A DNA stretch of 64,000 bases from contig NZ_QJRC01000089.1 in NCBI RefSeq assembly GCF_013393325.1, forward strand, positions 1-64,000, written 5' to 3'. The notes beneath the pieces are model-generated. The model saw nothing but the letters and a program-made list of their open reading frames with translations, ran no database searches and was not told the origin of the DNA. Below, one piece after another: positions 17,791 to 25,825 of the stretch. How positions within the stretch are numbered: the first letter of the stretch is position 1; each line of letters opens with the position of its first letter. Source of the DNA: Pseudomonas hunanensis. GTDB taxonomy: Bacteria > Pseudomonadota > Gammaproteobacteria > Pseudomonadales > Pseudomonadaceae. A program made the translations under genes and the position numbers.

Positions 17791-19299
17791 TCAGGCGTAA
17801 TGCTTGGCTGCCGGGCTGCTTTCTACCAGCTCCAGCGCCACGTCGTTGTCGGCGCTGATCTTGTGGTACAGGGCGGCATCGGTTGCCAGGGTCTTCTCGC
17901 GAGCCGGGAAGATTTCTTTGAGCTTGGCAGCCCAGGCACCCTTGGCCTGCTCGGGGAAGCAGCGCTCGATCAGTTCCAGCATGATCGACACGGTCACCGA
18001 GGCACCCGGCGATGCGCCGAGCAGCGCGGCCAGGCTGCCGTCCTGGGCCGAGACCAGCTCGGTACCAAACTGCAGCACGCCGCCTTTTTTCGGGTCTTTC
18101 TTGATGATCTGCACGCGCTGGCCAGCCACTTCCAGGCGCCAGTCTTCGGCCTTGGCCTGTGGATAGAAGCGACGCAGGGCTTCCAGGCGCTGCTCCATCG
18201 ACTGCATCACTTCGCTGACCAGGTACTTGGTCAGGTCCATGTTGTCGCGGGCCACGGCCAGCATCGGGCCGATGTTGCCCATGCGCACCGAGAGCGGCAG
18301 GTCCATCAGCGAACCGTGCTTGAGGAACTTGGTGGTGAAGCCGGCATAGGGGCCGAACAGCAGCGAAGTCTTGCCGTCCACTACGCGGGTGTCCAAGTGC
18401 GGAACCGACATCGGCGGGGCACCTACGGCGGCCTGGCTGTACACTTTGGCCTGGTGCTGCTTGACGATTTCCGGGTTGTCGCAGCGCAGCCACTGGCCGC
18501 TGACCGGGAAGCCGCCGAAGCCTTTGCTTTCCGGGATGCCGGACAATTGCAGCAGCGGCAGGGCCGCGCCGCCAGCACCGAGGAAGACGAAGCGGGCGTC
18601 GACTTCACGGCTGCCGCCGCTGTTGACGTCCTTGATGCTCACGGTCCAGCCGCTGCCATTACGGCGCAGGCCGACAACCTTCTTGCTGTATTTGACCTGC
18701 GCGTCCGGCGAGTCACCCAGCAGTTTGAGCAGCTTGTTGGTCAGTGCCCCGAAGTTCACGTCGGTGCCTTTGGCCACGCGGGTAGCGGCGATGTGCTGGT
18801 CGGCCGGGCGGCCAGGCATCATCAGCGGCATCCAGTCGTTCATCACGGCCTTGTCTTCGGTGTATTCCATCTCATGGAAGGCGTGGTGCTGCTTGAGCAG
18901 CTCGAAGCGCTTCTTGAGGAAGGAAACACCCTTGTCACCCTCGACGTAGCTCAGGTGTGGGACAGGGTTGATGAAAGCACGCGCCGAGCCGAAGTTGCCC
19001 TTCTTGCTCAGGTAGGCCCAGAACTGGCGCGAAACCTCGAACTGGGTGTTGATGTGCACGGCCTTCTTGATGTCGATGCTGCCATCGGCGGCCTGCGGCG
19101 TGTAGTTCAGCTCGCACAGGCCGGCGTGGCCGGTGCCTGCGTTGTTCCAGGGGTTGGAGCTTTCCGCGGCTCCGGAGTCCATCGCCTCGACGACCTCAAG
19201 CTTCAGGGTCGGGTCAAGCTCCTTGAGCAGTACGGCCAGGGTGGCACTCATGATGCCCGCGCCTACCAGTACCACATCAACCGATTCGTTCTGCGCCAT
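17791..19299 (-). CDS. mqo: Malate:quinone oxidoreductase
   Basis: A 502-residue FAD-dependent peripheral membrane enzyme that oxidises malate to oxaloacetate and passes electrons to quinone. The FAD fold is at the N terminus ([22 protein letters not shown]), then [20 protein letters not shown], a hallmark of Mqo. [15 protein letters not shown] and [18 protein letters not shown] lie in the substrate region. Pseudomonads rely on Mqo for the malate step of the TCA cycle. Single gene, converging on the PA4642-type gene. Confidence 0.96.
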   Translation of the reverse strand: MAQNESVDVVLVGAGIMSATLAVLLKELDPTLKLEVVEAMDSGAAESSNPWNNAGTGHAGLCELNYTPQAADGSIDIKKAVHINTQFEVSRQFWAYLSKKGNFGSARAFINPVPHLSYVEGDKGVSFLKKRFELLKQHHAFHEMEYTEDKAVMNDWMPLMMPGRPADQHIAATRVAKGTDVNFGALTNKLLKLLGDSPDAQVKYSKKVVGLRRNGSGWTVSIKDVNSGGSREVDARFVFLGAGGAALPLLQLSGIPESKGFGGFPVSGQWLRCDNPEIVKQHQAKVYSQAAVGAPPMSVPHLDTRVVDGKTSLLFGPYAGFTTKFLKHGSLMDLPLSVRMGNIGPMLAVARDNMDLTKYLVSEVMQSMEQRLEALRRFYPQAKAEDWRLEVAGQRVQIIKKDPKKGGVLQFGTELVSAQDGSLAALLGASPGASVTVSIMLELIERCFPEQAKGAWAAKLKEIFPAREKTLATDAALYHKISADNDVALELVESSPAAKHYA

Positions 19300-19899
19300 T
19301 TAACGCGTCTCCACAATCTACAGCTACCTAATTGACAGCATAGGACCTGGGTTTGCCAGGGTCGCCATGTCCGACTTTTCGCAGTTCTTGCAACTTCCGC
19401 GGACACCGCCAATCAGTCTTCGGGTTCGTGTATTGAACGCCGTTTGCCACAGGTGCGGCAATTCGACTTATGGTCAAGGTGTCGTGCGTGCGTTATGGAA
19501 CGGTTCAGACACTCATACGGGATGAGCGCATTTGCCGCCTGTTCAGGGCTGTTCGGGACACATCTGCCGCTTTTGCACATGCCAGACTGTTCATTTGCTC
19601 GCCACACTCTTGTGAAGTTGTGAAAACCGTTTTTTCACGCTCTTTTGGAGACGTGAACCTCAAAAGGGGACTGCGCGATGGCAACCCGCAGGTTCATGCA
19701 GTGTGAAGGGCCGGAAAAGCAGGCACGACAGCCGATGCAAGACCTGAGTGGAAGGCTCTCTGTGGGCGAAGCGGTGAAGTTGCCGGGGTCAATCGGCGAG
19801 TGCGGGGCCCGATCAGGAGACGTCCTTATAATCGGGGGGAGATTATAGCGATGTCGCGGGCAGAAATGTCGCCATTCGTGGTTTTTATTGCAGCGTTTG
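19300..19899. other. 600-base region with no convincing gene
   Basis: The left part is the mqo promoter region. Frames of 56 to 80 codons exist on both strands, but none has a recognisable product. The best of them is a plus-strand frame at 19678-19848 (56 codons, starting MATRRFMQCEGPEKQ) with AAAGGGG upstream. A TATAAT-like box lies at 19826-19831 followed by GGGGGG and a second TTATAG, which looks like promoter sequence. No hairpin with a T run is obvious. Confidence 0.5.
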
Positions 19900-20133
19900 T
19901 CAGGCCGCGAGGAGGCGTTGATGCCAACGGCGGCTTGCACGCGCGCAAACACGGGCGTCGGCGGGCAGCTCGCGGCCCAGCCAGGCCAGCTGAATTTCAC
20001 CGACCTGGACCCAGCCGCTGCCGCTTGGCGCCTGGCTGCATTGCTTGAAGGCCAGGCATTTGCCTTGGGCGTCGAGGCGGGCGTAGGCGTTGTGGCGCGG
20101 GCGTTGGAAGAGCAGAGTCCAGAGCGAGGCCAT
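19900..20133 (-). CDS. Small conserved basic protein
   Basis: A 77-residue protein, MASLWTLLFQRPRHNAYAR..., ending RRWHQRLLAA. It has an AAAGGA binding site nine bases before its ATG. The composition is that of a folded protein and I recall closely similar small hypothetical proteins in other pseudomonads, which is the reason to prefer this frame over the longer overlapping one (19635-20261), whose sequence is low in hydrophobic structure. Function unknown. It is divergent from the yajG-like gene. Confidence 0.6.
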   Translation of the reverse strand: MASLWTLLFQRPRHNAYARLDAQGKCLAFKQCSQAPSGSGWVQVGEIQLAWLGRELPADARVCARASRRWHQRLLAA

Positions 20134-20278
20134 GGCAGTGAGTCCTTTGCGTTAGGGCTTGGCGCAAGGATAAGGGCGTGGCCATGAAACGATTGTGACA
20201 AGCGAGGCTGGCCGATGACTGGTCTGTGCCTGGCTAGGTATACTGTGGGCCTTTGCCGCATTTTCTGGAGAAACGCGC

Positions 20279-20863
20279 ATGTTGCAACGTCTGTTGTTCG
20301 GTTTGATCGCCGTGGCCAGCCTCAGCCTGGTCGGTTGTGCCCACAGCCCGCAACAACTCAACCCGCAACCCACGCTCAAGGCCCAGCTCGCCCCGGTCGG
20401 CCATGGCCAGCCAGTGGTGGTCCGGGTAGTTGATGGCCGCCCATCGCAGTCCCTGGGCACTCGCGGTGGCATGTACCCCGAAACCAGCACCATCAGCGTC
20501 AGCGGTAACGACGTGGTGCCCAAGCTGCAGGCTCAAGCCGAAGCCGCTGTGCGCCTGCTCGGCTTCACCCCGACGGCGAACGCCTACAACGCGCCACAGC
20601 TGACCGTGACCCTGGCCGAACTGAAATATCAGTCGCCGAAAGACAACCTGTACGTGACCGAGGCCACCATCGGCGCCACCTTCCGTGCCGACGTACGTAA
20701 CGGCGGTCGCAGCTACAGCGGCCGTTACGGTGCTTCGCTGGACCAGCGTTTCGGCATGGCGCCGAATCAGGACACCAACACCCAACTGGTGGGCGACGTG
20801 CTGAGCGATGCCTTGACCCGCATGTTCAAGGACCCAACCATTGGGCAGGTGCTGGGCCAGTAA
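20279..20863 (+). CDS. YajG-family lipoprotein
   Basis: A 194-residue precursor with a lipoprotein signal (LFGLIAVASLSLVGC, Cys20 as acylation site). The body matches the YajG family: VVVRVVDGRPSQSLGTRGG, then an alternating beta pattern with GATFRADVRNGGRSYSGRY. Family members are outer-membrane lipoproteins of unknown role. The ATG has GGAG nine bases upstream, and a TATACT box lies about 40 bases before the start. The gene ends in a strong terminator. Confidence 0.85.
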   Translation: MLQRLLFGLIAVASLSLVGCAHSPQQLNPQPTLKAQLAPVGHGQPVVVRVVDGRPSQSLGTRGGMYPETSTISVSGNDVVPKLQAQAEAAVRLLGFTPTANAYNAPQLTVTLAELKYQSPKDNLYVTEATIGATFRADVRNGGRSYSGRYGASLDQRFGMAPNQDTNTQLVGDVLSDALTRMFKDPTIGQVLGQ

Positions 20864-20877
20864 GCGTTTAGGCGCAT

Positions 20878-20913
20878 AAAAAAAAACCGCTGCCAGGCAG
20901 CGGGTTTTTTTAT
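20878..20913. terminator. Terminator after the YajG-family gene (bidirectional)
   Basis: CCGCTGCC and GGCAGCGG arms with an A run before and TTTTTTT after; it sits between two convergent genes. Confidence 0.9.
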
Positions 20914-20920
20914 TGCTGGC

Positions 20921-21127
20921 TCAAGCTGCTGCTATGTGGAAGTCGAGCAAGCTGAAACCAGTCCCGGTATCCACCTCGGGCAAGTCTTCATGCACATGCC
21001 CGCCCAGCGCACAGTAGACCAGCCACTGGCGGTCCTGCACATTGATGGCAAAACCATCGATCAACGCCTGTTGTTCATCGCTCTGGGCAACGAGGTAGAG
21101 GCGGTCCTGGTTTTCGGCGTGCAGCAT
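20921..21127 (-). CDS. Small conserved protein of unknown function
   Basis: A 68-residue acidic protein starting MLHAENQDRLYLVAQSDEQQ and ending FSLLDFHIAAA. Start 21127 is preferred over ATG 21145 because CGGAG lies seven bases upstream of it. The product has one likely beta-rich domain and no known motif. It converges on the YajG-family gene and shares the terminator at 20878-20913. Confidence 0.6.
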   Translation of the reverse strand: MLHAENQDRLYLVAQSDEQQALIDGFAINVQDRQWLVYCALGGHVHEDLPEVDTGTGFSLLDFHIAAA

Positions 21128-21286
21128 GAACAAGCTCCGGGTCATGAAAGGCCGACAGGGTGGCCTGCTCAGATGACGAGCGGATGACAGATGAAATTTA
21201 ATGACACTTTGTCGCCCATACCGGGCGCCGGAGATCGACTTGGGTAGAATGCGGGCCTTTGCCGCTGCTCACACCGAGGTCGCGTG

Positions 21287-21547
21287 ATGTCCTTGCAAGT
21301 GCTCTGGGGGTTTTTGGCCGCCCATCCCACCAAGTTGATCAACCTGCTGGCGCTGCTGCTGACCTGCCCAGGCGGTTTGCTGCTGCACAGTGCACGGCGA
21401 CGCGAGGCCGAGACCCGCGAATACATGGCTGTGGACGAAGGGGTAGTGGACGCGTTCGACCTGCGGGTGCCGAAGTACTTCTATATTCTCGGTTTTTCGT
21501 GCCTGGCGATGGCGTTGTTGCTGTCCTGGTTCAGTACCTGGGTCTGA
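21287..21547 (+). CDS. Small inner-membrane protein
   Basis: An 86-residue protein with two transmembrane segments, one near residues 8-30 (LAAHPTKLINLLALLLTCPG) and one at the C terminus (FYILGFSCLAMALLLSWF). The loop between them is charged. A GAGGT site lies six bases before ATG 21287, which directly follows a GTG. Function unknown. It is followed by a paired REP element. Confidence 0.68.
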   Translation: MSLQVLWGFLAAHPTKLINLLALLLTCPGGLLLHSARRREAETREYMAVDEGVVDAFDLRVPKYFYILGFSCLAMALLLSWFSTWV

Positions 21548-21554
21548 GAACCAT

Positions 21555-21659
21555 TGGGGCCGCTTTGCGGCCCATCGCGACACAAGGCCGCTCCTACAGG
21601 AGATCGCGGTCCCCTGTAGGAGCGGCCTTGTGTCGCGATTGGGCTGCAAAGCAGCCCCG
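21555..21659. repeat. Paired REP elements between convergent genes
   Basis: Two REP copies in opposite orientation (GCGACACAAGGCCGCTCCTACA and its mirror) around AGATCGCGGTCCCC, bordered by GGGGCCGCTTTGCGGCCC and GGGCTGCAAAGCAGCCC hairpins. It is the same arrangement as at 13631-13735. Confidence 0.87.
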
Positions 21660-21667
21660 ACAATCCT

Positions 21668-22837
21668 TCAGGCCACAGGTGCCTGCTGCTTGACCTGATA
21701 CTGGTTACGCACCGGCGTCGCATACTGCAACACCAGGTATGGCCGCTGCTCTTCAGGGCAGGCATCCAGACGGCGCTGCCATTCTTCCTTGGCTTTTGCC
21801 AGCTCATCCGTCGGGAACACCTTCTCGGCACTCGGCACCTGCAACGCCTCATCCTTGGCATCCCACATCGCATACGCCAGGTAATGCACCGGGAACAGCC
21901 GGTAGCCACCCAGAATCTGCCGGTCGATTTCCGACGCCAGCTGCTTGGTGTCTTCGTGGTATGCGGTCACTGGCGGGGCGAAGTTGATGTGCACCCGGCC
22001 CTTGTAGCCGGTAATGCCCTTGGCGATGCTGTTGTCGTCCTCGCCTGGCGCCTTCTTGTAGGTACCGGTGGTGGCGCGGATGTACAGCTCGCGGGCCTTG
22101 GCCTGGTCACACGGGTCGTATTCGTAGCTGATCGACACCGGCGTCAGGTTCAGGCTCTGGATCACCGCACCGAACGGCTCGTCCTTGCGGCTCATGTGGA
22201 ACATCTTGAGGATCGCCGAGTCGGTGCGGTCGTCACCGTCCTTGGCCCGGCCTTCTGCCTGGGCGATCCAGATCGACGTAGCATCGTTGCGGATCGAGTG
22301 GTTGATATAGGCCGAAAGCAGCTGGTAAGCCGCCAGCTTCTCACGCCGGCCGCTGATCGAGCGGTGCACGATGAAGCTCTTGTTCAGGCGCATCATGTCG
22401 CTGACAAAGGGCTTTTGCAGCAGGTTGTCGCCAATGGCGATGCGCGGCGTGGGCAGGCCGGCATGGTACACCGCGTAGTTGACGAAGGCCGGGTCCATGA
22501 CGATGTCGCGGTGGTTGGCCAGGAACAGGTAGGCGGTGCCGGCCTTGAGTTGTTCCACGCCGGAATAGGTAACGCCGTCAGTGGCGCGGTCGATGGTCTG
22601 GTCGACGTAATACTCGACTTTGTCCTGCAGGGTGGAAACGCAGGTGACGCCGGCGAATTCCTTGCGCAGGCGGCGTGCAATCAACGGCTTGAGCAACCAG
22701 CCGAGAGCACCAGCCGCACGCGGGAAGCGGAAGTGGGTGAGGATATCGAGGAATGCCGGGTCGCTGAGCAGGCGTGCCAGAACGGCAGGGACCTCAGCGT
22801 CGTCGTACGGTCGGATGGCATCGAATTCGCCCATCAT
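21668..22837 (-). CDS. PlsC/PlsB-like glycerophosphate acyltransferase
   Basis: A 389-residue acyltransferase-domain protein. The HX4D catalytic motif is visible as NHRDIVMDP near residue 120, the second family block as FIVHRSISGRREKLAAY, and the third as AEGRAKDGDDRTDSA. It probably transfers acyl groups to glycerol-phosphate or a related acceptor at the inner membrane, though it lacks clear transmembrane helices. The start is placed at 22837, after AGAG; the next codon is also ATG, and the frame is open to 22945 but without a binding site. Exact acceptor unknown. Confidence 0.82.
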   Translation of the reverse strand: MMGEFDAIRPYDDAEVPAVLARLLSDPAFLDILTHFRFPRAAGALGWLLKPLIARRLRKEFAGVTCVSTLQDKVEYYVDQTIDRATDGVTYSGVEQLKAGTAYLFLANHRDIVMDPAFVNYAVYHAGLPTPRIAIGDNLLQKPFVSDMMRLNKSFIVHRSISGRREKLAAYQLLSAYINHSIRNDATSIWIAQAEGRAKDGDDRTDSAILKMFHMSRKDEPFGAVIQSLNLTPVSISYEYDPCDQAKARELYIRATTGTYKKAPGEDDNSIAKGITGYKGRVHINFAPPVTAYHEDTKQLASEIDRQILGGYRLFPVHYLAYAMWDAKDEALQVPSAEKVFPTDELAKAKEEWQRRLDACPEEQRPYLVLQYATPVRNQYQVKQQAPVA

Positions 22838-22958
22838 GCTCTCTTGTTGGAAACGGCTAGGGTAATAGGTAGGGGCGGGCTCCGAAAAACGGCTCGGACG
22901 CACACAGGCCCTGTAAACAGACCGGCAATTATACGCATAAGTCACCCCGGAGGCCGCG

Positions 22959-23141
22959 ATGCTGGAAACTGCGATCTACGATTGCCCTTATTGTGGCGAA
23001 GAAGTCGAAACCACGGTGGACCTGTCCGGTGGCGATCAGGAGTACATCGAGGATTGCCAAGTGTGCTGCAAGCCTATCCGTTTCGTGCTGCAGGTGCATG
23101 GCGAGGAGTGGATGCTGGATGTCTTTGGTGAGAATGACTGA
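22959..23141 (+). CDS. CPXCG-motif cysteine-rich small protein
   Basis: A 60-residue protein with two Cys pairs, CPYC (residues 9-12) and CQVC (33-36), that fit a zinc ribbon. It belongs to the CPXCG-motif family, whose function is unknown. It is divergent from the acyltransferase gene and overlaps the next gene by one base (TGATG), which points to a functional pair. Confidence 0.85.
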   Translation: MLETAIYDCPYCGEEVETTVDLSGGDQEYIEDCQVCCKPIRFVLQVHGEEWMLDVFGEND

Positions 23142-23401
23142 TGCGGCGGATCTACGAACCGGAAAACCTGCTCGAAGCCGAAATGCTGGTCGGTATGCTG
23201 GCCAGTGAGGGCGTCGACGTGCAACTGGTGGGCCGTGACTTGATGGGCGGTGTGGGCGAGCTGCCGCTGCAAGGGCTGCTGGGGCTTGCGGTGGCCGATG
23301 AGCAGGCCGAGTACGCACGGCAACTGATCGATGCGTACAATGACGCCCAGCCACTGGTTGGCGACGAACCGGAGAGTTTCCCCGGTACCTTGATCTGCTA
23401 G
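23141..23401 (+). CDS. DUF2007-domain protein
   Basis: An 86-residue protein, MRRIYEPENLLEAEMLVGMLASEGVDVQLVG..., with the beta-alpha-beta DUF2007 fold (about residues 1-70), which is related to the ACT/GlnB-like group and has been called a putative signal-transducing domain. Translationally coupled to the CPXCG gene. Many bacteria encode these two side by side, but the role is not known. Confidence 0.85.
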   Translation: MRRIYEPENLLEAEMLVGMLASEGVDVQLVGRDLMGGVGELPLQGLLGLAVADEQAEYARQLIDAYNDAQPLVGDEPESFPGTLIC

Positions 23402-23416
23402 GTTCTGAATTCGCCC

Positions 23417-24037
23417 ATGTGTGGACGTTACGCCCTGTTTCGCTGGCCCCAGGCCCTTGCCAGTCTGCCGGGCTTTCCCGTCGGTCAGCCGGCCCAATGG
23501 AATATCTCGCCCGGGGCTTCGGTGCTGATCCAGCGTCAGCTCGACGGCCAGCAGCAACTGGTCAAGGCGCGCTGGGGGCTGACCCCGGCCTGGCTCACCG
23601 ACCTGTCCCGCACCCCGGCCCACGCCCGCGCTGAAACCCTGGCAGAGCAGCCGATGTTTCGTGAAGCATTTCGCCAGCGCCGCTGCCTGATGCCGGCCAA
23701 CGGCTTTTACGAGTGGCGGGGCAGCGTGCGTAAGCGCCCATACTGGTTGACCCCGGGGGAGGGCGCCTCGCTGTACTTCGCGGCGGTGTGGGAAGCCTAC
23801 CCGGTGCAGGACCAGGTGTGGCTGAGCTGCGCGGTGGTGACCCAGGCGGCCATGAACCAGCGCCGTCCGCTGATACTGGATGAGGCCGGGCAGGCGGCCT
23901 GGCTTGACCCGGATACGCCAATTGCCCGCCTGCACGAGCTGCTGGCCAGCCCGCCTGCGGTGTTGCGTGAGCGGGCCTTGGCCAATTTCGTCAATGACCC
24001 GAAACTGGATGCGCCGGAGTGCCTCACCCCGGTTTGA
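23417..24037 (+). CDS. SRAP-family (YedK/HMCES-like) protein with altered active site
   Basis: A 206-residue SRAP-domain protein. The family uses Cys2 to form a stable DNA-protein crosslink at abasic sites in single-stranded DNA. Cys2 is present (MCGRYALF) and so is the Glu of NGFYEW (Glu99). Two other catalytic positions differ: NARxET reads HARAET (His69 for Asn), and the IHxRRP block reads MNQRRP (Asn147 for His). It may still crosslink through Cys2 but reverse the crosslink poorly. It is preceded by a 15-base gap after the DUF2007 gene, so it may belong to the same transcript. Confidence 0.9.
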   Translation: MCGRYALFRWPQALASLPGFPVGQPAQWNISPGASVLIQRQLDGQQQLVKARWGLTPAWLTDLSRTPAHARAETLAEQPMFREAFRQRRCLMPANGFYEWRGSVRKRPYWLTPGEGASLYFAAVWEAYPVQDQVWLSCAVVTQAAMNQRRPLILDEAGQAAWLDPDTPIARLHELLASPPAVLRERALANFVNDPKLDAPECLTPV

Positions 24038-24113
24038 TAAATCTTCCCTGTGGCTATGGCAGCCAATGGCGACTCGGCCTAGGATACGCCGCATGTGGAT
24101 AGGGAGTGTTTTC

Positions 24114-24932
24114 ATGCGTAAGTCTTTTGTCGTCAGCCTGCTGAGTGCTGGCATCCTGCTGGCCGGCTGCCAGGCGGTGAACACCACCAGCGGCGGTGCT
24201 GTTGGCGTCGAGCGTCAGCAGTACATGTTCAGCATGCTCTCGACCGATGAGGTCAACCAGATGTACGCCCAGTCGTACCAGCAAACCCTGGGTGAGGCCT
24301 CGAGCAAGGGTGTGCTCGACAAGTCCAGTGCCGATGCCAAGCGGGTGCAGGTCATTGCCAACCGACTGATCGCCCAGGCGCCCAAGTTCCGCCCGGATGC
24401 CGCGCAGTGGGACTGGCAAGTCAACGTGATCAAGAGCGACGAACTCAACGCCAACTGCGGCCCGGGCGGCAAGATTATCGTCTATACCGGCCTGATCGAT
24501 CAGCTCAAGCTCAGCGATGCGGAAATTGCCGCAGTGGTAGGGCACGAGATTGCCCACGCCCTGCGTGAGCACAGCCGCGAGGCCATGTCCAAGGCGTACG
24601 GTGTGGAAATGGCCCGCCAGGGTGCCGGTGCCATCTTCGGCCTCGGCCAGAGCAGCATGGCCATGGCCGACACCGTGGTGAACTACGCCATGACCTTGCC
24701 CAACAGCCGGGCCAACGAAAACGAGGCCGACCTGATTGGCCTGGAGCTGTCGGCGCGTGCCGGTTATGACCCGAATGCCGCGATCACCTTGTGGAACAAG
24801 ATGAGCAAGGCTTCCGAGGGTGCACCGCCTGAGTTCATGAGCACTCACCCGGCGTCGGAAAGCCGCATTGCTTCGCTGCAGGCGGCAATTCCGAAGGTGA
24901 TGCCGCTGTATCAGGCCGCGGCCAAGCCGTAA
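24114..24932 (+). CDS. M48-family metallopeptidase lipoprotein
   Basis: A 272-residue lipoprotein: signal peptide with lipobox LLAGC (Cys19), then a zinc peptidase domain with HEIAH at residues 144-148 and the third ligand Glu in NENEADLIG near 202-209. It resembles LoiP/YcaL-type proteases that work in outer-membrane quality control. GGGAG eight bases upstream fixes ATG 24114; the frame is open far upstream inside the SRAP gene. A strong hairpin follows. Confidence 0.9.
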   Translation: MRKSFVVSLLSAGILLAGCQAVNTTSGGAVGVERQQYMFSMLSTDEVNQMYAQSYQQTLGEASSKGVLDKSSADAKRVQVIANRLIAQAPKFRPDAAQWDWQVNVIKSDELNANCGPGGKIIVYTGLIDQLKLSDAEIAAVVGHEIAHALREHSREAMSKAYGVEMARQGAGAIFGLGQSSMAMADTVVNYAMTLPNSRANENEADLIGLELSARAGYDPNAAITLWNKMSKASEGAPPEFMSTHPASESRIASLQAAIPKVMPLYQAAAKP

Positions 24933-24945
24933 CTGTGTGAACCCT

Positions 24946-24964
24946 GGGGCCGCTTTGCGGCCCC
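24946..24964. terminator. Hairpin between convergent genes
   Basis: GGGGCCGC-TTT-GCGGCCCC. It lacks a long T run but lies between the convergent metallopeptidase and TMEM165-type genes. The same hairpin occurs at 40545-40567 and within the REP pairs at 21555 and 61490. Confidence 0.7.
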
Positions 24965-24974
24965 GCTTCCCTGC

Positions 24975-25559
24975 TTAACCTACCCAGCCACTGGCCTTCA
25001 TTGCCGAGTACACGGCCACGATCGCCAGGACGAAGAACGCCGTGGCCGCCAGGCGACGAATCAGCGTCAACGGCAGTTTGTCTGCCGCGAAGTTACCCGC
25101 CAGAACCACCGGCACGTTGGCAATCAGCATGCCCAGGGTGGTGCCGAGGATGACCATGATCAGGTGCGGGTACTGTGCTGCCAGCATCACCGTGGCAACC
25201 TGGGTCTTGTCACCGATTTCGGCCAGGAAGAACGCAATCAGCGTGGTCAGGAACGGCCCGAAGCGGCGTGCCGGGTTCTCGTCGTCATCCATCTTGTCCG
25301 GTACCAGGGTCCACAGCGCTGTGGCGGTAAAGCTCGCGGCCAGGATCCAGTGCAGTGCCGAGTCGCTGAAGAAACTGCCGAACCACGCCCCTACGGCACC
25401 GGCCGCCGCATGGTTGGCCAAGGTGGCGGCGATGATGCCGGCGATGATCGGCCAGGGTTTGCGAAAGCGAGCCGCGAGAATGAGCGCGAGCAGTTGCGTC
25501 TTGTCGCCGATTTCGGCGAGGGCAACGATAGCGGTGGGGACCAGCAGAGATTCCAGCAT
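24975..25559 (-). CDS. TMEM165/GDT1-family cation transporter, probable Mn exporter (MneA-like)
   Basis: A 194-residue inner-membrane protein with six predicted helices in two repeats. Each repeat carries the family's E-x-G-D-K-T signature (LAEIGDKTQLLAL and LAEIGDKTQVATV). Related bacterial proteins export manganese. Start 25559 gives MLESLLVPTAIVALAEIGDKTQ, the usual family start, with AGGA before it. The yybP-ykoY riboswitch in the 5' leader supports manganese as the substrate. Confidence 0.9.
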   Translation of the reverse strand: MLESLLVPTAIVALAEIGDKTQLLALILAARFRKPWPIIAGIIAATLANHAAAGAVGAWFGSFFSDSALHWILAASFTATALWTLVPDKMDDDENPARRFGPFLTTLIAFFLAEIGDKTQVATVMLAAQYPHLIMVILGTTLGMLIANVPVVLAGNFAADKLPLTLIRRLAATAFFVLAIVAVYSAMKASGWVG

Positions 25560-25588
25560 CAGGATTCCTACGGGGCGGGTCGACACGG

Positions 25589-25637
25589 CTATGACACGTA
25601 CAGCCTCCCCGCCCCGGGTAAGGTGTGCGTGTCATAG
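25589..25637 (-). promoter_or_regulatory. Inverted repeat in the riboswitch leader, candidate expression platform
   Basis: A perfect 10-base inverted repeat, CTATGACACG (25589-25598) and CGTGTCATAG (25628-25637), lies between the aptamer and the start codon. A second hairpin, GATCCG-CATAGA-CGGATC, lies at about 25652-25669. One of them could switch with the aptamer; neither is followed by a clear T run, so control of translation or Rho access is more likely than intrinsic termination. Confidence 0.45.
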
Positions 25638-25654
25638 GTCTTGTCAAACCCTGG

Positions 25655-25805
25655 ATCCGTCTATGCGGATCTCTCCATGCAGGCTGGCATGGCGGGTCGC
25701 ACGCGCCATGGTCTGTGGACCAAGTATGTTGACGCGTACCGGGCGAGCTGGGTGCTCGAGGGAGACTACTCCCCTAGGACGGTGCGGATTCTGCCTAGGC
25801 AAAAC
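25655..25805 (-). ncRNA. yybP-ykoY manganese riboswitch
   Basis: On the minus strand this leader contains GGGGAGTAG (25766-25774) and CGTCAACATACTTGG (25720-25734), followed by ACAGACC. These are the two conserved internal-loop segments of the yybP-ykoY aptamer, as in the E. coli mntP and alx leaders. It lies about 100 bases upstream of the TMEM165-type gene and on the same strand. Exact ends are estimated. Confidence 0.9.
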
Positions 25806-25825
25806 GCTTTCGGCAAGCGCTGTTT

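Noticed and set aside
19413..19607. 64-codon minus-strand frame with several Cys (CKSGRC, CRTCGK)
   Set aside because: Cys spacing suggests a zinc finger, but there is no ribosome binding site and no known family.
19635..20261. 208-codon minus-strand frame in the gap after mqo
   Set aside because: Pro/Ser/Arg-rich composition and no binding site; it overlaps the more plausible 77-residue frame in another reading frame. The CIGCRACF stretch is not part of a recognisable Fe-S or zinc fold.
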